Positions 46,840 to 59,347 of a stretch of DNA of 64,000 nt are shown here, piece by piece. The notes beneath the pieces are model-generated. The model saw only the letters and a program-made list of their open reading frames with translations, had not been told where the DNA came from and ran no database searches. Made by a program: the position numbers and the translations under genes. The stretch comes from Enoplosus armatus. Its lineage: Eukaryota > Chordata > Actinopteri > Centrarchiformes > Enoplosidae. The stretch's first letter is position 1; each line of letters opens with the position of its first letter. Where the stretch lies: NCBI RefSeq assembly GCF_043641665.1, contig NC_092197.1:16002148-16066147 (forward strand), written 5' to 3'.

Positions 46840-47350
46840 GTTGACAAGCACCTAAAAACCAGCAGAAGCACTGGTTTTCGGCATGTACCTCTTTCAGATA
46901 TCCATACTGAAACATTGGGGAGGTTCTTCCAAAGTAGCAGAGGAGAAAGAAGATGCTGACCAAGCAAACAAGAGATGGCCACCAAACTGGATGATACTAA
47001 AAAACTGGGAGAGCAGCTGGACCAGAGGTAGAGCTGGCAGCAATGGTGTGTCTAGCGAGTGACGACCCTTTCGTTCTGTCTAAGATCACTGTTGATGCAG
47101 ACAGCCACAGCAATGAAGAAATCCTGGTCAAATTGAGAGGTAAACCCATTTTATTGGTGTCAGTTAAACCAAGTAGAAAGGCACTAAGAAGAGATTCCTC
47201 ATTCCAGCCACCCTCTGCCACTAATGTATGAAACACAATAGCATAATCGCCCACACCACGAATTCCTTGGCACATGGCCCAAATCGTCCTGGTCACCTCT
47301 CTCGCAGAGACTGGACGATCAGAGACCTTCAATAACTTGGCTGTAAACAA
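46840..47350 (-). pseudogene. Ty3/Gypsy LTR retrotransposon gag fragment
   Basis: The longest intact frame is 46997-47350 on the minus strand (117 codons). It contains DYAIVFHTLVAEGGWNE followed by SLLSAFLLGLTD, the core of the retrotransposon gag (capsid-like) domain of fish Gypsy elements, where the pattern is roughly DYA-EF-TLA---GWNE--L---F--GL. Downstream on the same strand, the region to about 46840 may hold a decayed nucleocapsid part, but no intact CCHC knuckle is visible. No LTR, protease, reverse transcriptase or integrase is present nearby. It is an isolated, non-functional fragment with the opposite orientation to the adjacent L2. Confidence 0.7.
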
Positions 47351-50300
47351 GGAGTAATTAATACACAGAAGAGCTCACTACTCCCAAACAGGCACGACCC
47401 AGGCAAGGAATTTACCTGACATCAGAGTAATTATGCAGGGTGTACAGGTGGCCAGATGGTGGCCACCCACATGGGCCAGATGATGGCCTTTCCTGTGTCT
47501 TATCTAAAGGAACTTTAAGGTAAATATTGGGCTGATCATAATGTTGGCTGTGTTTAAAATCACTCTTTTGCTCGCTCAATTACTATTCCCTACACAATAA
47601 ACACTCAATAGTTCTCTCCACAGTGAGTAGTAAATTGAGAACTTATAAATCATTATGTAGCACAATCCCTGACAGGTGTAGATTCACATAATAGCAATTT
47701 ACACATCATTGTGGGATTTTTAGTAAGTTTTAGTGTGCATGCTGTGGCCAATACATTTTTTCTCCGTAGGAGAGAGGGCCCCATATAGTCATTTTACACT
47801 TTACTGTCTGAGATAAAGACATCAAATTGTACTCTATATTGCATTTCGAACAATTCACAGGACCATAATCAATATAATACAACATCACAAGGCAATTTGA
47901 GAAAATGCAAACCTTGTTCATTATAGTAAAAGAAAAAGGAAAGAGCTCGCAGGTTAATTTCCCTGCTACAATGTTAGGTTAACTTTATGACAAGCTACAT
48001 AACTATACAGCCCGGAATTAAACCTGTCACTCTCATAACTGTGCTTTACTGTCTACTATACCTCACAATTTTAAGACCATACTTGAAAAACCATGTTTAT
48101 CTTTTTCTGCATCTTGAACTCGATTGTAAAACTCGTAGCTGGCCTGAGGGTGCCAGAAGCCATTCTTGTACGCAAGTTCACTAGCTAAAAAATGCAACAA
48201 CTACTTTTTTTTCGATAGACTGGCACCTGCAAGTTGCTCAAAATCAGTGGAGAATGCTCAAGTAAAGGAGTTAATTTACTGAGAATGTCTTTATTGATCG
48301 GCTTGCTGATTTCTGAGTAATATTGTGGAAGAGTGCTCGTGTGAGAGAAATAACTGGCAACAATCTGTCTCCAGTTCTGATGACAAAAATGTTTGTGTCT
48401 TATGAGACCTGTTGTGACAACTAAAATAACTTTCTGACCTGCTGTTTCTATTTACTCACAGAACTGTGTAGAGTGGCATTCATTATGGAAACACATTTTA
48501 GGAACCGATGCAAGGACTATATAAATACACATATTTTTGTTTCCAACAACTTTGCCTGTTATAGGCATGAATGTAAGAGTAAAATTGTGTTCTATTCATA
48601 ATAGAAGGCTGGTGTAAGAAACAAAAGAACGGGGGTTGATTTGATGACTCAGGACTGATTACTCATCACAGAGAATTACGCAAGGCCAAACACAATGAAA
48701 CACACGGAATTAGTAATTTCTCAAAATGAACAAAGACGATAGGATAAAATCTAAAACCTTTTCACCCTGTTAGTCAAAGCGGAGGTCTGAGTTAAATAAC
48801 ACTCCCAAATGCCTTGTGGATACTGCCCTTTAAGGAATCAGTTCAAATGAAACATGCACTAGTCACTATTGTTTGTTTACTGTTGATTAAAGGATCCCGA
48901 GTAGCGAAAGACTACTCAGCTAGTCTTTTTGGAGTCAACATATACCATAAATGACTATATATGACTACATTAATAACATAACAGGGCATCCATTGTCACA
49001 CTGACAAACTTATTACACTCCTGAGATATTCTTCCTGCACAGTTTGTATTATAAATGGAAGCGCTTTCTTAAATGACCATCTTTAGATCATACGATTTGA
49101 AGGCATCACTCATCTGAAATCATACACTGGACTTGGTTCTGCATGTGACAGCTTTACATTAATATGGATGTCATGTTAATCCTCCCAAGCGTAACAATGC
49201 TGTTCTGCAGCAAGGATATATCAGGATGACACATACAAAGACGTGCTGAAGTTTCCCTCATTATATATTGTGTGCCCGTTGAACAGTATAATTGCTGCAA
49301 CCAAGGGAGCAATAGCCAACTTCTGTCACTAAGTGTTCATCCACTCATATGAAATGTAACGGCTCGATGATACCTGCTGCCGTCCTTTCATTTCTAATTC
49401 ATGGTATTAATATAGCTCGAGGCCAACTCTGGGGAACTTCATGACAAAGAGTGTAATGGACTTCTCTCTCAAACAAAAGTGTGGCTGTGGAATATTGATT
49501 AGGCCTGTATCATCTCATCACACACAGAATAACAATCAAACATTTTTATTCCTTTTTATTTTCTGTCTCCCTCCACATTTGATTGAATGTGCATTTCCTC
49601 CAGAATTTCAGATAATAACTTGGCTATGCCTTTTGATCTAACCATTTTAAAAGAGAAACTGAAACTATGATTAACCTAATAAAAGAATGATACTCCCTTT
49701 GAAGTCTGTGTGCTGAGATATTGGAGAGCGTTGGCTAAAGATAAGGCAAATGCTGTTTGCTTTTTGATCTCAGTGTTCTAGATAAATCCTATGAGTGGAA
49801 TACAGCAATCTTTACTAATTCCGGCAAAAATGGGCAGATCCACCTCAGTGAATGCTTGATATGCATCATTACAATAAATGTTATAGTGTTTGTGTAACTT
49901 CAGTTACTATAAATATGCACATAACGCCTTTATGTCTTTCTGTAACAGTTACATGTGTACAACTTTCAAACAGCCACCTGCACATGCATAAAAACACATT
50001 TCGATGGTATTTGACATAATGAGATATTATAACCATGGCTGGTACACTATAAAAAGTATTCATCCCAATCAAGCTTTTTTGGCCCCCATCCTGATCCACA
50101 TCCTTTAATATTGAGTGTCGGTGGATACTGAATCTGACCCTCACAAATGATCTTTGGCTAAGTACAGACGCTGGCTGCAGAGCTTACGTTATGACAAGTC
50201 ACAATGTTAATTAGCCACAGCTGATATGACCTGCAAGGTCTGTCATTTTAACATGTGAAAGCAGCAGCTGGTGCCAGCTAAAAGTGAGAAGCTGCTAACT

Positions 50301-50806
50301 GAATGTTTTGTACACTACTCTCTGCTAATAAGAAACATAACAGATTTGTTAGCATCGGAGTTTAGCAAATCTGCGTATTTTGGCTGTTGCAGTGCTTCAA
50401 CACATGCAGGTTGAAGTGAAAAAACACAGTGTACGATAAAGAAAGGATTATTTTAGCCGATAGGATCCATGAAAATATGCCTGGATCAGCCCTGATACCA
50501 ACCCTTAGGACCATCTCTGGACATCTGTAATAAAAAAAGTATTTGCTTTCTTTAAGGCACTGAAAGAAAAGTTTAGATTGTATCCCACCATGATGGGTTT
50601 ATAATGTGAAATGCCTAGATATAGTTATAGGTTATTCCATTTAACTGAGATAAGCCACAAAAATAGGCTGGAAAAAATATTGTATGGGCAATATAGCACT
50701 GCTTTTCCATTGTAATATATTTATTCTTCACACTTGGTAAAACCTTGATCTTTAACTAACATTGGCACAATATGTGTAATTTGACTAGATGTGTTGCTTG
50801 ACATCA
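47351..50806. other. Unassigned sequence
   Basis: Mostly AT-rich. CTATAAAAAGTATTCATCC near 50048 resembles the tip of a Tc1-like element, but nothing else of one is present. Enhancer-like words occur near 49150-49440 and 50170-50285, too weakly to call. No gene is supported. Confidence 0.4.
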
Positions 50807-50834
50807 GTGTGTGTGTGTGTGTGTGTGTGTGTGT
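50807..50834. repeat. (GT)n microsatellite
   Basis: Fourteen GT units. Confidence 0.95.
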
Positions 50835-52774
50835 CACAAGCATCATGCTGTCATGGCTATTTTCTTTGAGGCTTAGCAGTGAGCAGCAGCCTTGATTTGT
50901 CATGAAGTCAAACTATTTGTCAGTTTTAGCCTGTGTTCCATGCATGTTTTTGTCTGAGAGCCGGCCAGGTTTATTTGATCTCTCCCCTTGTCTTAATCCT
51001 GAGGGTGGGAGTTCTGTCATGCAGTGTGATGACAAATCACATCAAAATGATCAGTAATACACTTGAACAGTTGATTGCTATGATGTAGGCACGCCTTAAA
51101 ATAGCTGTCACTATTTAGATGGGTAATCATACAAATTAAAAGGGTGCATGCAAGACACAAGTTGAAATGTGAAATTAAAAGCTAAAATATAGGGTACATT
51201 TCCTAACCACTGGAATACTGTTCGAGCCTACAAAAGCAAGGAAGGAAGATGAGTCATAAATAGATAGCAGGGTACAGACTCAAGTAGAAAGAAACAATGA
51301 ATTGAAAAGGCACATTACTAGCAACTACTAGAACAGCTGTGAGGGAAGGAAGCTTCACACGTAGTCACTGCTGTCACAGAGTTACATGTTTGGAGGTCTG
51401 CTAAATATGGTGCTCTACTGACTGATACTTTTTTAAGTCATTCAAGCCATTCAGATAAGGAAAAATTTAAATCTGCAGAATATCTGCACAGCCATTAATG
51501 CAACACAGCAGGAGAGTTTCATGTTGATTTCTGAGTAAAGAAAGAGAACTATGACTCATTTATGGAAAGCTGAAGTCACAGCCCACTTCCACACTAGGCC
51601 TTTTACTTGCAGCATCTATACTTAAGCACTTCTTTTACTTTTAGCTCTAAAACCTACTGGAAAACATTTTACAGCTGACTGAGACACCATTAAACGAAGT
51701 GACTCCGGCACCACTATATCAACGTGAGTAGGAACATATTAAGTTCTAGGAAGGAGACTCAACTTACACACCATTCCTCTGTCACCATCGGACTGCAGCT
51801 AATTATTTCACACAGCTTAAACTCATGCTGTACCTCTTGCTTTTCACAGTCTATTGTCACTGAAGGACTTCACCCCCAGGAGTCTGCATTAGAAAGTTTC
51901 TATTCGGAGATTCTGGCCTTTCCTATGCCAAGAAGTCTATCTCTGTCAAGCCACAGGGGTGCTGTTCAATCAGTTTTTTATGTCTGAATCAGAGTTTGCA
52001 ATTCTTTGGGGATTTTACCACTTTGCCCTGGAGAAAAGAAAATATTGTAGCACTATAGGATACAACATGTTCTTCTGGGAAACAATCCTCGCAAGAAATA
52101 AAAAAAAAATGGCCACAAACGGTGACTGCGAGTTTTTCGTCATAATAGATTTGGGTTGTTTTATATCAGCATCACAAATGATGAGGGCTGACAGTGTTCA
52201 GCTTCAGCTCTACTCATATGGCCACATTACCAGAGTGATGGCAATCTGGCTAAAACATATACATACATTACATACACAGATAAATGAACAAACATGAAGG
52301 AAAAACTAACCCTTTACTCCCTGCGAGACTTGTTTTAAAACACTGCAATTTGTGCACTCAAATTTCAGCTGAGTCAAAGTGCTAGCAGGGGAACGTGGAA
52401 GTTCTGTATTTCAAACTATAATGAATACACAAAGGAGTGACACAGCCAGTAGCAAGGCAAATGAGACACCTTGTGGTGAATTGCCCAGTCAAATACACCC
52501 AACTGTGTCTCTTCAAAAGCACAAGGGTACAGAAGGAGAAACCACTTCAGGATCTGCCACTGCAGTAAACAAGACCACTTCTGAATACGGTGACATGAAA
52601 TTCACCCTCTACTATACAAGACTGGCTCCAGTTACCTTAAATCTTCTGTAGGAACAGAAAGGTAAAAATTAACAAGGCATGAAATAAAAGAAGATTGAAA
52701 CTAAGTCAAATACCTTTTTTCAGGTCTGTGTAAGAGACCAGACAAGTCTAAAGCTGTTTATGGCATTAAGCACA
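50835..52774. other. Unassigned sequence, one exon-like bracket
   Basis: A strong acceptor (TTCTTTTACTTTTAG, ending 51644) and a strong donor (CAAC/GTGAGTAGG at 51724) bracket 79 bp that has stops in all three frames. It is not coding, but could be a non-coding RNA exon. Short 87-112 codon frames downstream are not recognised. Confidence 0.3.
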
Positions 52775-53012
52775 TCAGTGCTTTGAGCTGAATGCTAACA
52801 TCAGCATGCTAACGTGCTCACAATATTAACATGATGATGTTTAGCAGATATAATGTTGGCCATCTTAGTTCAGCATGTTAGCATGGTAACACTAAATACA
52901 GAGTTCAGCTGAGGCTGATGGGAATGTCGTTTGTTTTGTAAGCATTAGCTTTTTGAAGAATTCAACATTTTGGCCTGGTGGTGGTCCTACATGAAAAGCT
53001 ATGGAATCTGAT
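52775..53012 (+). repeat. Dispersed repeat, GCTAAC family, 5' part
   Basis: TTTGAGCTGAATGCTAACAT, GATGATGTTTAGCAGATATA, GCCATCTTAGTTCAGCATG, CAGCTGAGGCTGATGGGAAT and TTTTGGCCTGGTGGTGG align with the first half of the 38050 copy. The second half is missing. Confidence 0.75.
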
Positions 53013-53400
53013 GCATTAAGCATGAGCACTCTTCCCAGGTGAGCTACCTGCTCCACATGGCAGAAGAGGAAGACAGGGTGTACTTACAAAAAAGAATTGA
53101 ACAAGAGGGACTGCTGTCAAAGGCCTGTTGCAGCATGAAACATATTTTCAGGCCCCGACATCTGTGGCAACAGGCAACATTGATATTGGATGATTGGTGG
53201 ATTACATTCACTGACAGCTTTTTTACATCCAATCCCAACATATTTTTAAGATTATTTCTGCAATATCTGTGCAAGGAAACTACTGTATGGTTAAGGCTCA
53301 GTAAAGATCGACCTACGACACTACTTCCTGCGTGGGCACTGAACGATGGCTTTGGACGTATTTCGTGAGGTGCTGAACTGTCCAATAGGTAGGTAATTGG
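53013..53400. other. Opposed open frames, no recognised product
   Basis: A 109-codon plus frame (53039-53368) and a 113-codon minus frame (53044-53385) overlap almost completely just downstream of the GCTAAC repeat. Neither translation shows a domain I know, and a low stop density on both strands explains the pair. A short-lived coding origin cannot be excluded. Confidence 0.2.
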
Positions 53401-56400
53401 TCTGCTTTCTTTTGATTTGAATTTTAATCAAGAAGAAATAAAAGCCAAAAAAACCCAAATTAGAGATGAGTTTTATGCACTCTAACAAAAGCTCCCTCTA
53501 GCCAGAAACAACAGACAGAGAACGAAATTGGGTGCACAATCTTACATAGAAGAAGGAAAATTAAGGTTTCATCTTCAGCCAAAATTCCTGGGGAAAATAG
53601 TATTTTTTGACTTTGTACAAGAAGTATTGGCTCAAGATTAAACTTGCTTGTTATAGTTGTGCCATCTGGCTGATTTAGACCAAACTTAACCTATTTTGTG
53701 ATGAGGAACTTTACTTTATGTACAAATCATTTTAAGGCTGAAAAGGATGAAGTAAAATTCTGACAAAAACAGCAGATTTTCTGTAGCTGCAGCGCTAGGA
53801 TACTTTGATGGCCAATTGCCAAAAACAGAAAGTGTGAAACCCGTTTGCGACTTGCCATCATTAAAGTGACACTAATTTTAAGATTAAGATTTCCTTTTTT
53901 TCTTTCTATCTTTTCTCTTTTTCTCTCTCACTATGTTCTTTGCTCTCATCCTTCAACCTAACTATGCATTAACTACAGAATCTGTCTTAGGCCAAAGATG
54001 AACACAACATTGCTCTATCTGAGCAGACAGCAATGGGAACACGTCCAGCGAAAATGGGTGCAATTAGTGTCTCGGAGATGGTACAACAGCTACAGGACAG
54101 AAACATTCTTCAGAGTTGTCCCCCAAAGCCTGAACACTACAAATAAAAATAAAAACACACTGTGAAAAGTATTAGCTCCTGGTGCAATTGTTGCACCAAC
54201 ACAATTACATAGTGAGTATGTGGTGTATGTGGAAAGCAGTGACAAACAAGAGCCGAGGCACTTGTTAGCACCATCATTCTTGAGCTGCTCGACTGTTCTC
54301 TCTGAGTAAAATAATGAAGTCAGCTGTGACAGAATCCATTCCATGTAGTTTTCTAAAGAGGAAAATACTAGATAAACTTGCTACTTCGCAGACAGCAGGG
54401 AGACAGAAAATACAATGAACTGGGAAGCGCAGCTTGAAATTAGAAGGCAAACGTGAACTGCCTGGGCCTGGAAAAAGACTTGAAGCTGAGACCTCAGATA
54501 TAAGGGTACTTTCATTCAAGATTCACGGATGATAGACTGCATGAAACATAAAGTTTTATTATGTAAGATGTTTGCTGCATATAATTCTAAGCTTATTAGA
54601 CATTTTATGACAGAATACACAACCATTTCAAGGTTAAGATAATAAGATTTAAAATTAGTCATAAAATATTATACCTGAGTTTTAATTAGTCTGTGTAAGT
54701 TAGTGTATAACCACACAAAAGTCATATAATGCTTTTCACTTTCACAGGCACAGTAATTACGTGGCTTGCTAACTATATTACAACAACCAGTGAAAAGGAG
54801 AAAAGAACACACAGTAAAAATGCATATTTCATTTATATTTTTCCATTATTTCAAATAACCAGATTTTGAACCCAGCTCACAGAAGTCAGCTCAAAGGGCT
54901 CTTTTGGTAGAATAGAAAATGTCTTGATGTCTGATATAGCAGAAAAGCAGCAGAGAAGCGTCCCCCCTCAGCATAATGGGTATCTTATTAGAAAGAAAAG
55001 ACAAGAAAAATAAAACATTCAGTTTTTTAGAGAAAAAAAAAGTCTTTGAATTATGGAAAGGAGTAGCCTCAATTTTTCTGCCTCTGTGCACTGGCATCAG
55101 ATACTCCGACACAAGAGACCTTGTTCTTGGAAGCACCTACAAATCAGCTAAGAGCGCTGTTAAATATTCTATCCCAAATAGTTTTATTTTCATGTTACTG
55201 GAAGAATCTGTATTTTATTAAGCCATTTTCAGCAATGAGAAAACCAATGATCAGGCCTTGGTCCGGTACTTTATTAACTCGTTTATTAACTGAAAGCTAA
55301 TTGACCCATTATCTTTTCAATTAAATTGGTTGACATAATGGCAGTGTCTCTGAGGACTACTGAGTAATGCCAAAAACATGGAGGCACAGATATTTTGCAT
55401 AATGTATTTGAAACTAATCAAATTTAATTACTATTGATCTACAGTTTCAGTAGTGCAGATGCTCTATTTTTTTTTGGGGGGGGGGCACAATGGCAGCATG
55501 AGAGAGACTTCTATTTGGCTGCTTTATATTAGGACTGCGGGAATGAAATTATAATTGCAATTATAATTTCAATTTAAAGAAACTGCTTCTAAGCTAAATA
55601 CATTTTTAGTGTAGGCCTATTCTTGGACTGGATGTGGACATAAAGCATTTTGATAATGCTTATTTTTCAAAACACACCATAGTTTTAACGATATAAACTT
55701 TACCTTTAATTATGTAACTATAGCAGCTGGGTGCAGTGCGGCCAGTACAGGTTAATTTCCTCAATCACATGACCTGCTCTTCTCCCAGGTTACACCAAAC
55801 ATCTATAGTAAAAACTGTAGTCATGTCTCCCTTAAAATATGTTGTTACAGAGGCGGCTTGGTTTGGGGATGTATTTTCAGCAGCACAGACACTGCCGGAT
55901 GATCATAGAAATATTATAGAAATACCAAAGGCAGCAGTGTGTCCCTATGATCCTCTCGCTCTTCCACAACTACATGTTGCTGTTTGTCACTTTGATCATG
56001 AAGGTGACACTACAAAAGAGTATAAAAAGTATAAATTGAGTATTTATAGTATGTAGTTTAGAGAATATTATAGATAAATGCAAATGAGGGCGAAACTGAG
56101 AGAAAAAGGCACAATTACAAATCCGTCAGCTACTTCAGCACCACGGACAGCGCAATGGATTTATCAATGCACAGCACAGTTAGGCTACTGCTATTTCAGA
56201 GCCATCGTCAGGGTCATAGATTCGAACTTCACAAACCTCAGTCAGATAAAGGATCAATGAGTCAGACTATTCGACTGTACAACCCCTCTGCCCCTGCACT
56301 CTCTCTGCTACTAGGGGAAGGAGAGGGGGGGGTGGCAGGCTAACAAGGGGGATGCATCTGATTGCAACATCTTGCAAATATATACTGTAAATGCTATACT

Positions 56401-57689
56401 CTTTCTTACCCTTTCTATATTACACAATCTATATTTACAATATGACCAAGGCAGGTAAATCTGACAGCAGTTAGTTAGTAGACACACTAGTTATTTAGAC
56501 CTTTGAATACATATAGCCAGGACTATATCAACCTGTGAAAGAGGGCTTTTCTATACAATCATGCCCTTGCCACAGGAAGTACTTTTATGTGATTGACAAG
56601 TGTCAGTTAAAATCACCTGGATACTTCAAACAAAGATCCGGTCCGCAGTTTAACAACTGTGCTAAATCAGGGCACAAGGCCTTGACAAAATGCCAAACAT
56701 GTTCTTGATGCTGAACAGAAATGCAGTGTGGATGACTACTGTCATGAAATCAAAGTTTGATTGTTAACAGGTAGGTGGTATCACCAGTAATTCAGCCTCG
56801 ACACTGACGCAGCGATTGATCTGACCTTTTAGCAGATGTGCGATGGAGGATCAGCAAAGAAACTCTGAGTAAATTTTCCCCTGCTGCCCCAATCAAGCCT
56901 GCTGCTGCTCCGTTTCAAAGAGAAATGTCTCTGATGCTGTGTGTTGCAGATGGGATATTATTATTGTCTTTTTGCAGTTTTTAGATGGATTCCACAGTCG
57001 CACCGTGAAATGTGACCTCAGAAACCACTTGTGAAGACTGTGTGTGTTAGGGAGTTGATCAAACACAGTGGTTGAAAGTTAAACATGTTCTCCCTTGCTC
57101 TGAGATTATTGTGAGATGAATCTCATAGGATAGAGCACTGCACCTAAGTGAGACGCAATGCAGCAGAATAGTAAACAACAATGACATTGATGGAGTAGCA
57201 GCTTTGACTGAGTTGATGACACTGTTCAGTGGGTGATCTAACACATTTCCCCATTCAGCTACGTCCTATCTCAGTAGGCAAATGATAGAGATACAATGGA
57301 CACAAGTATGACAATTAATGCTACTGAAATTAATTACTGGGTGCTCGTCCGAGGCCTACATCATACATAAATATACGGTCTAGGCCCTACAAATGCATCA
57401 GTAGGTATGTTGGACCAAAAAAGAGGATTATCAGCTTATATGGATTTGCTAATGTAAAAATGATTTACAATTCAAAATCATGTTTCCAGCAGAATTTCAG
57501 TGAATCCAAGTACAAGTAAGGTGAAAAACTGAAAAACACCTTACTGTGACCAAAGTCACTTTGGCTGAAGCATCAGGTACTTTGCCAGGCTGTGGCACAC
57601 ATTTATCAAGACTCAAATTTAAAGCTCTTGTTCTTGGCAACAATAAACCACATATTATTAATGTTGTTTATTCAGTAGTTGTCATTGTC
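53401..57689. other. Unassigned sequence
   Basis: About 4.3 kb of AT-rich DNA with short frames, a T9-G10 tract at 55467-55485 and a G-tract near 56325-56333. A segment with mirrored ATTATAATTGCAATTATAAT words lies near 55549-55568. No gene is supported. Confidence 0.4.
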
Positions 57690-57850
57690 CTTGTGTCATT
57701 TTGTGGTTGTTTTATGTCAAGGTGTGGTAGTTTTGCAGCATTTTGTTTCTCTTTGTAGTTTTGCTTCTCTTTGTGGTCATTTTACATAATTTTGTGGTTG
57801 TTGTGAGTCACGTTGTGGTGGTTTGGCTTGTCTTTGTGGTCATTAACAGG
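57690..57850. repeat. Imperfect G/T-rich minisatellite
   Basis: Repeated, diverged units of the form TTTTGTGGTTGTTTT and TCTCTTTGTGGTCATTTT, roughly 20 bases each. About seven or eight units are discernible. Confidence 0.7.
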
Positions 57851-58734
57851 CGCTTTATACAGGGGTTTGGATACTAACAAGAGAACTACATATCACCTTC
57901 TATCTCTGTTTGGGGGGTACCAGTGTTGGCCACCCATCTGGCCCCACCTCTGACTTGCGTACATTCATTGCTGATTTAGGTTGACCCTTGTACTGTTATG
58001 TGTACTTTTTGAGTGCTTGAGAAGATTGAGGGAAAGTGGCTCCATGAAGTTGTGCATATGTCTAGAGTTGTGGGGACTGCTGGTACCAGGGGGCACCATG
58101 AGCTTATTTTATTATTTTATTATTATTTTATTAACTTGTGCAGTAGACAGAGCCGAAAGAATATTTGCATAATGTTTCAGGAGCTAGAAGGGTACAGTTT
58201 GGCTGGCATAAGCTCCATGGGAGGAGCTGCCACCCACTGCCACTGTGTAAATTCACCGCAGAGGCTACGGCATATATTCAGCTACATCAAAGGAAAAAAA
58301 ACAAAAGGTCATGTCATGTAACTGACACATAGGTGTCATTACAACATTTATTATGCTTTAATGTCACAAGCAGATATTGGAGGGGAAATGCATGAAATAT
58401 GGTGTCAGCCTATGCTTATTTAACATTTTGCTACTCTACAGATACATAAATAAAAGTTTTCTCTTCATGTTTATACACTAGAATTCCATGTCTGTCCACA
58501 TAATATACCGTAAGTAGTCAATACCTGGAAGGAACTGAATATAGCATTTTTTGGCTAAATGGAAGTTATAAGTATGATTCCAGTGAATATACATTGTTGA
58601 ACTGATTGATGAAGGATTATCATAGATGTATTGGCTATACAGTACTAGCTAGGCGCACTCCAATACATTGTTTGCAGTCACGTCATTCCAATGATGCTCG
58701 AAAATCAGAATGAGGCACTTCATTGTTGTAACCC
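57851..58734. other. Unassigned sequence
   Basis: A GGCCACCCATCTGGCCCC segment near 57929 echoes GGTGGCCACCCACATGGGCC near 47459. Otherwise no supported feature. Confidence 0.4.
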
Positions 58735-59064
58735 ATTAAACATCTGTGTGAAATGTTGTCATAATTACTGCATGTTTGTCAAGGTCATTTTGAGGTCACA
58801 GTGACCCTTTGACCTTTGAGTCAAAAGTGCCACCACTTAGTTGTCTGACCAACTGTGAAATACGGTCACCAATTCTTGAGTTATGACCACAAATGTGTTT
58901 TCTTTGGCCAGTAGCCAAATGGATGCAGAGACTTTGACCTTTGACCACCAAATTCTAATCAGTTTATCCAGTCCAAGTGGATGTTTGTGCTAAATTTGAA
59001 GAAATTCCTTCCAGGCATTCCTGACATATTGCGTTCACGAGAATGGGACAGACAACCCGAAAAC
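58735..59064 (+). repeat. Dispersed repeat with TGACC-rich centre
   Basis: Contains GAGGTCACAGTGACCCTTTG, GAGACTTTGACCTTTGACCA, CCAAGTGGATGTTTGTGC, AATTTGAAGAAATTCCTTCC and GTTCACGAGAATGGGACAGA, ending near CAACCCGAAAAC. I recall this word order from a common fish repeat. The stretch CCAGTAGCCAAATGGATGC inside it is recognisable again, inverted, at 59324-59347. Confidence 0.65.
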
Positions 59065-59323
59065 AGAAAAATAGGTATAAAAATGTAATCTGTAATCCGG
59101 TTTTGGAGACAAGGCTGTTTATAGGGTTTTCCTGGCTCGATAAGAGAGTAAGCAAAAACAAGCACTTCAAGCAGGCAAGAAAAAGATGAAGAAAATCTGG
59201 AGAGGATCACCAAGAGGGAAGCCCTCTCTCTAATTTAAAAATAAAATGCAAAACGGTGAACTAAATTAAAAGAAAAGGCTTTCCTACTGTAAGTGTTACT
59301 CATCAATGTGCTAATAATTCTAA

Positions 59324-59347
59324 GCATCCATTTGGCTACTGGCCAAA
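59324..59347 (-). repeat. 24-bp exact inverted copy of 58903-58926
   Basis: GCATCCATTTGGCTACTGGC plus CAAA is the exact reverse complement of the 24 bases at 58903-58926. The centres are about 420 bp apart. The flanks of the second copy do not match the rest of the upstream repeat. Confidence 0.85.

Noticed and set aside
47455..47490. Palindrome-like GGCCAGATGGTGGCCACCCA as an operator
   Set aside because: Imperfect, isolated and in eukaryotic non-coding DNA; a similar word near 57929 suggests a minor repeat instead.
50048..50067. Tc1/mariner-like terminal word CTATAAAAAGTATTCATCC
   Set aside because: No second terminus, no transposase frame and no TA-flanked partner recognised.
53039..53385. 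Overlapping 109- and 113-codon frames on opposite strands as genes
   Set aside because: Mirror-image open frames are expected from low stop density, and neither has a recognisable domain.
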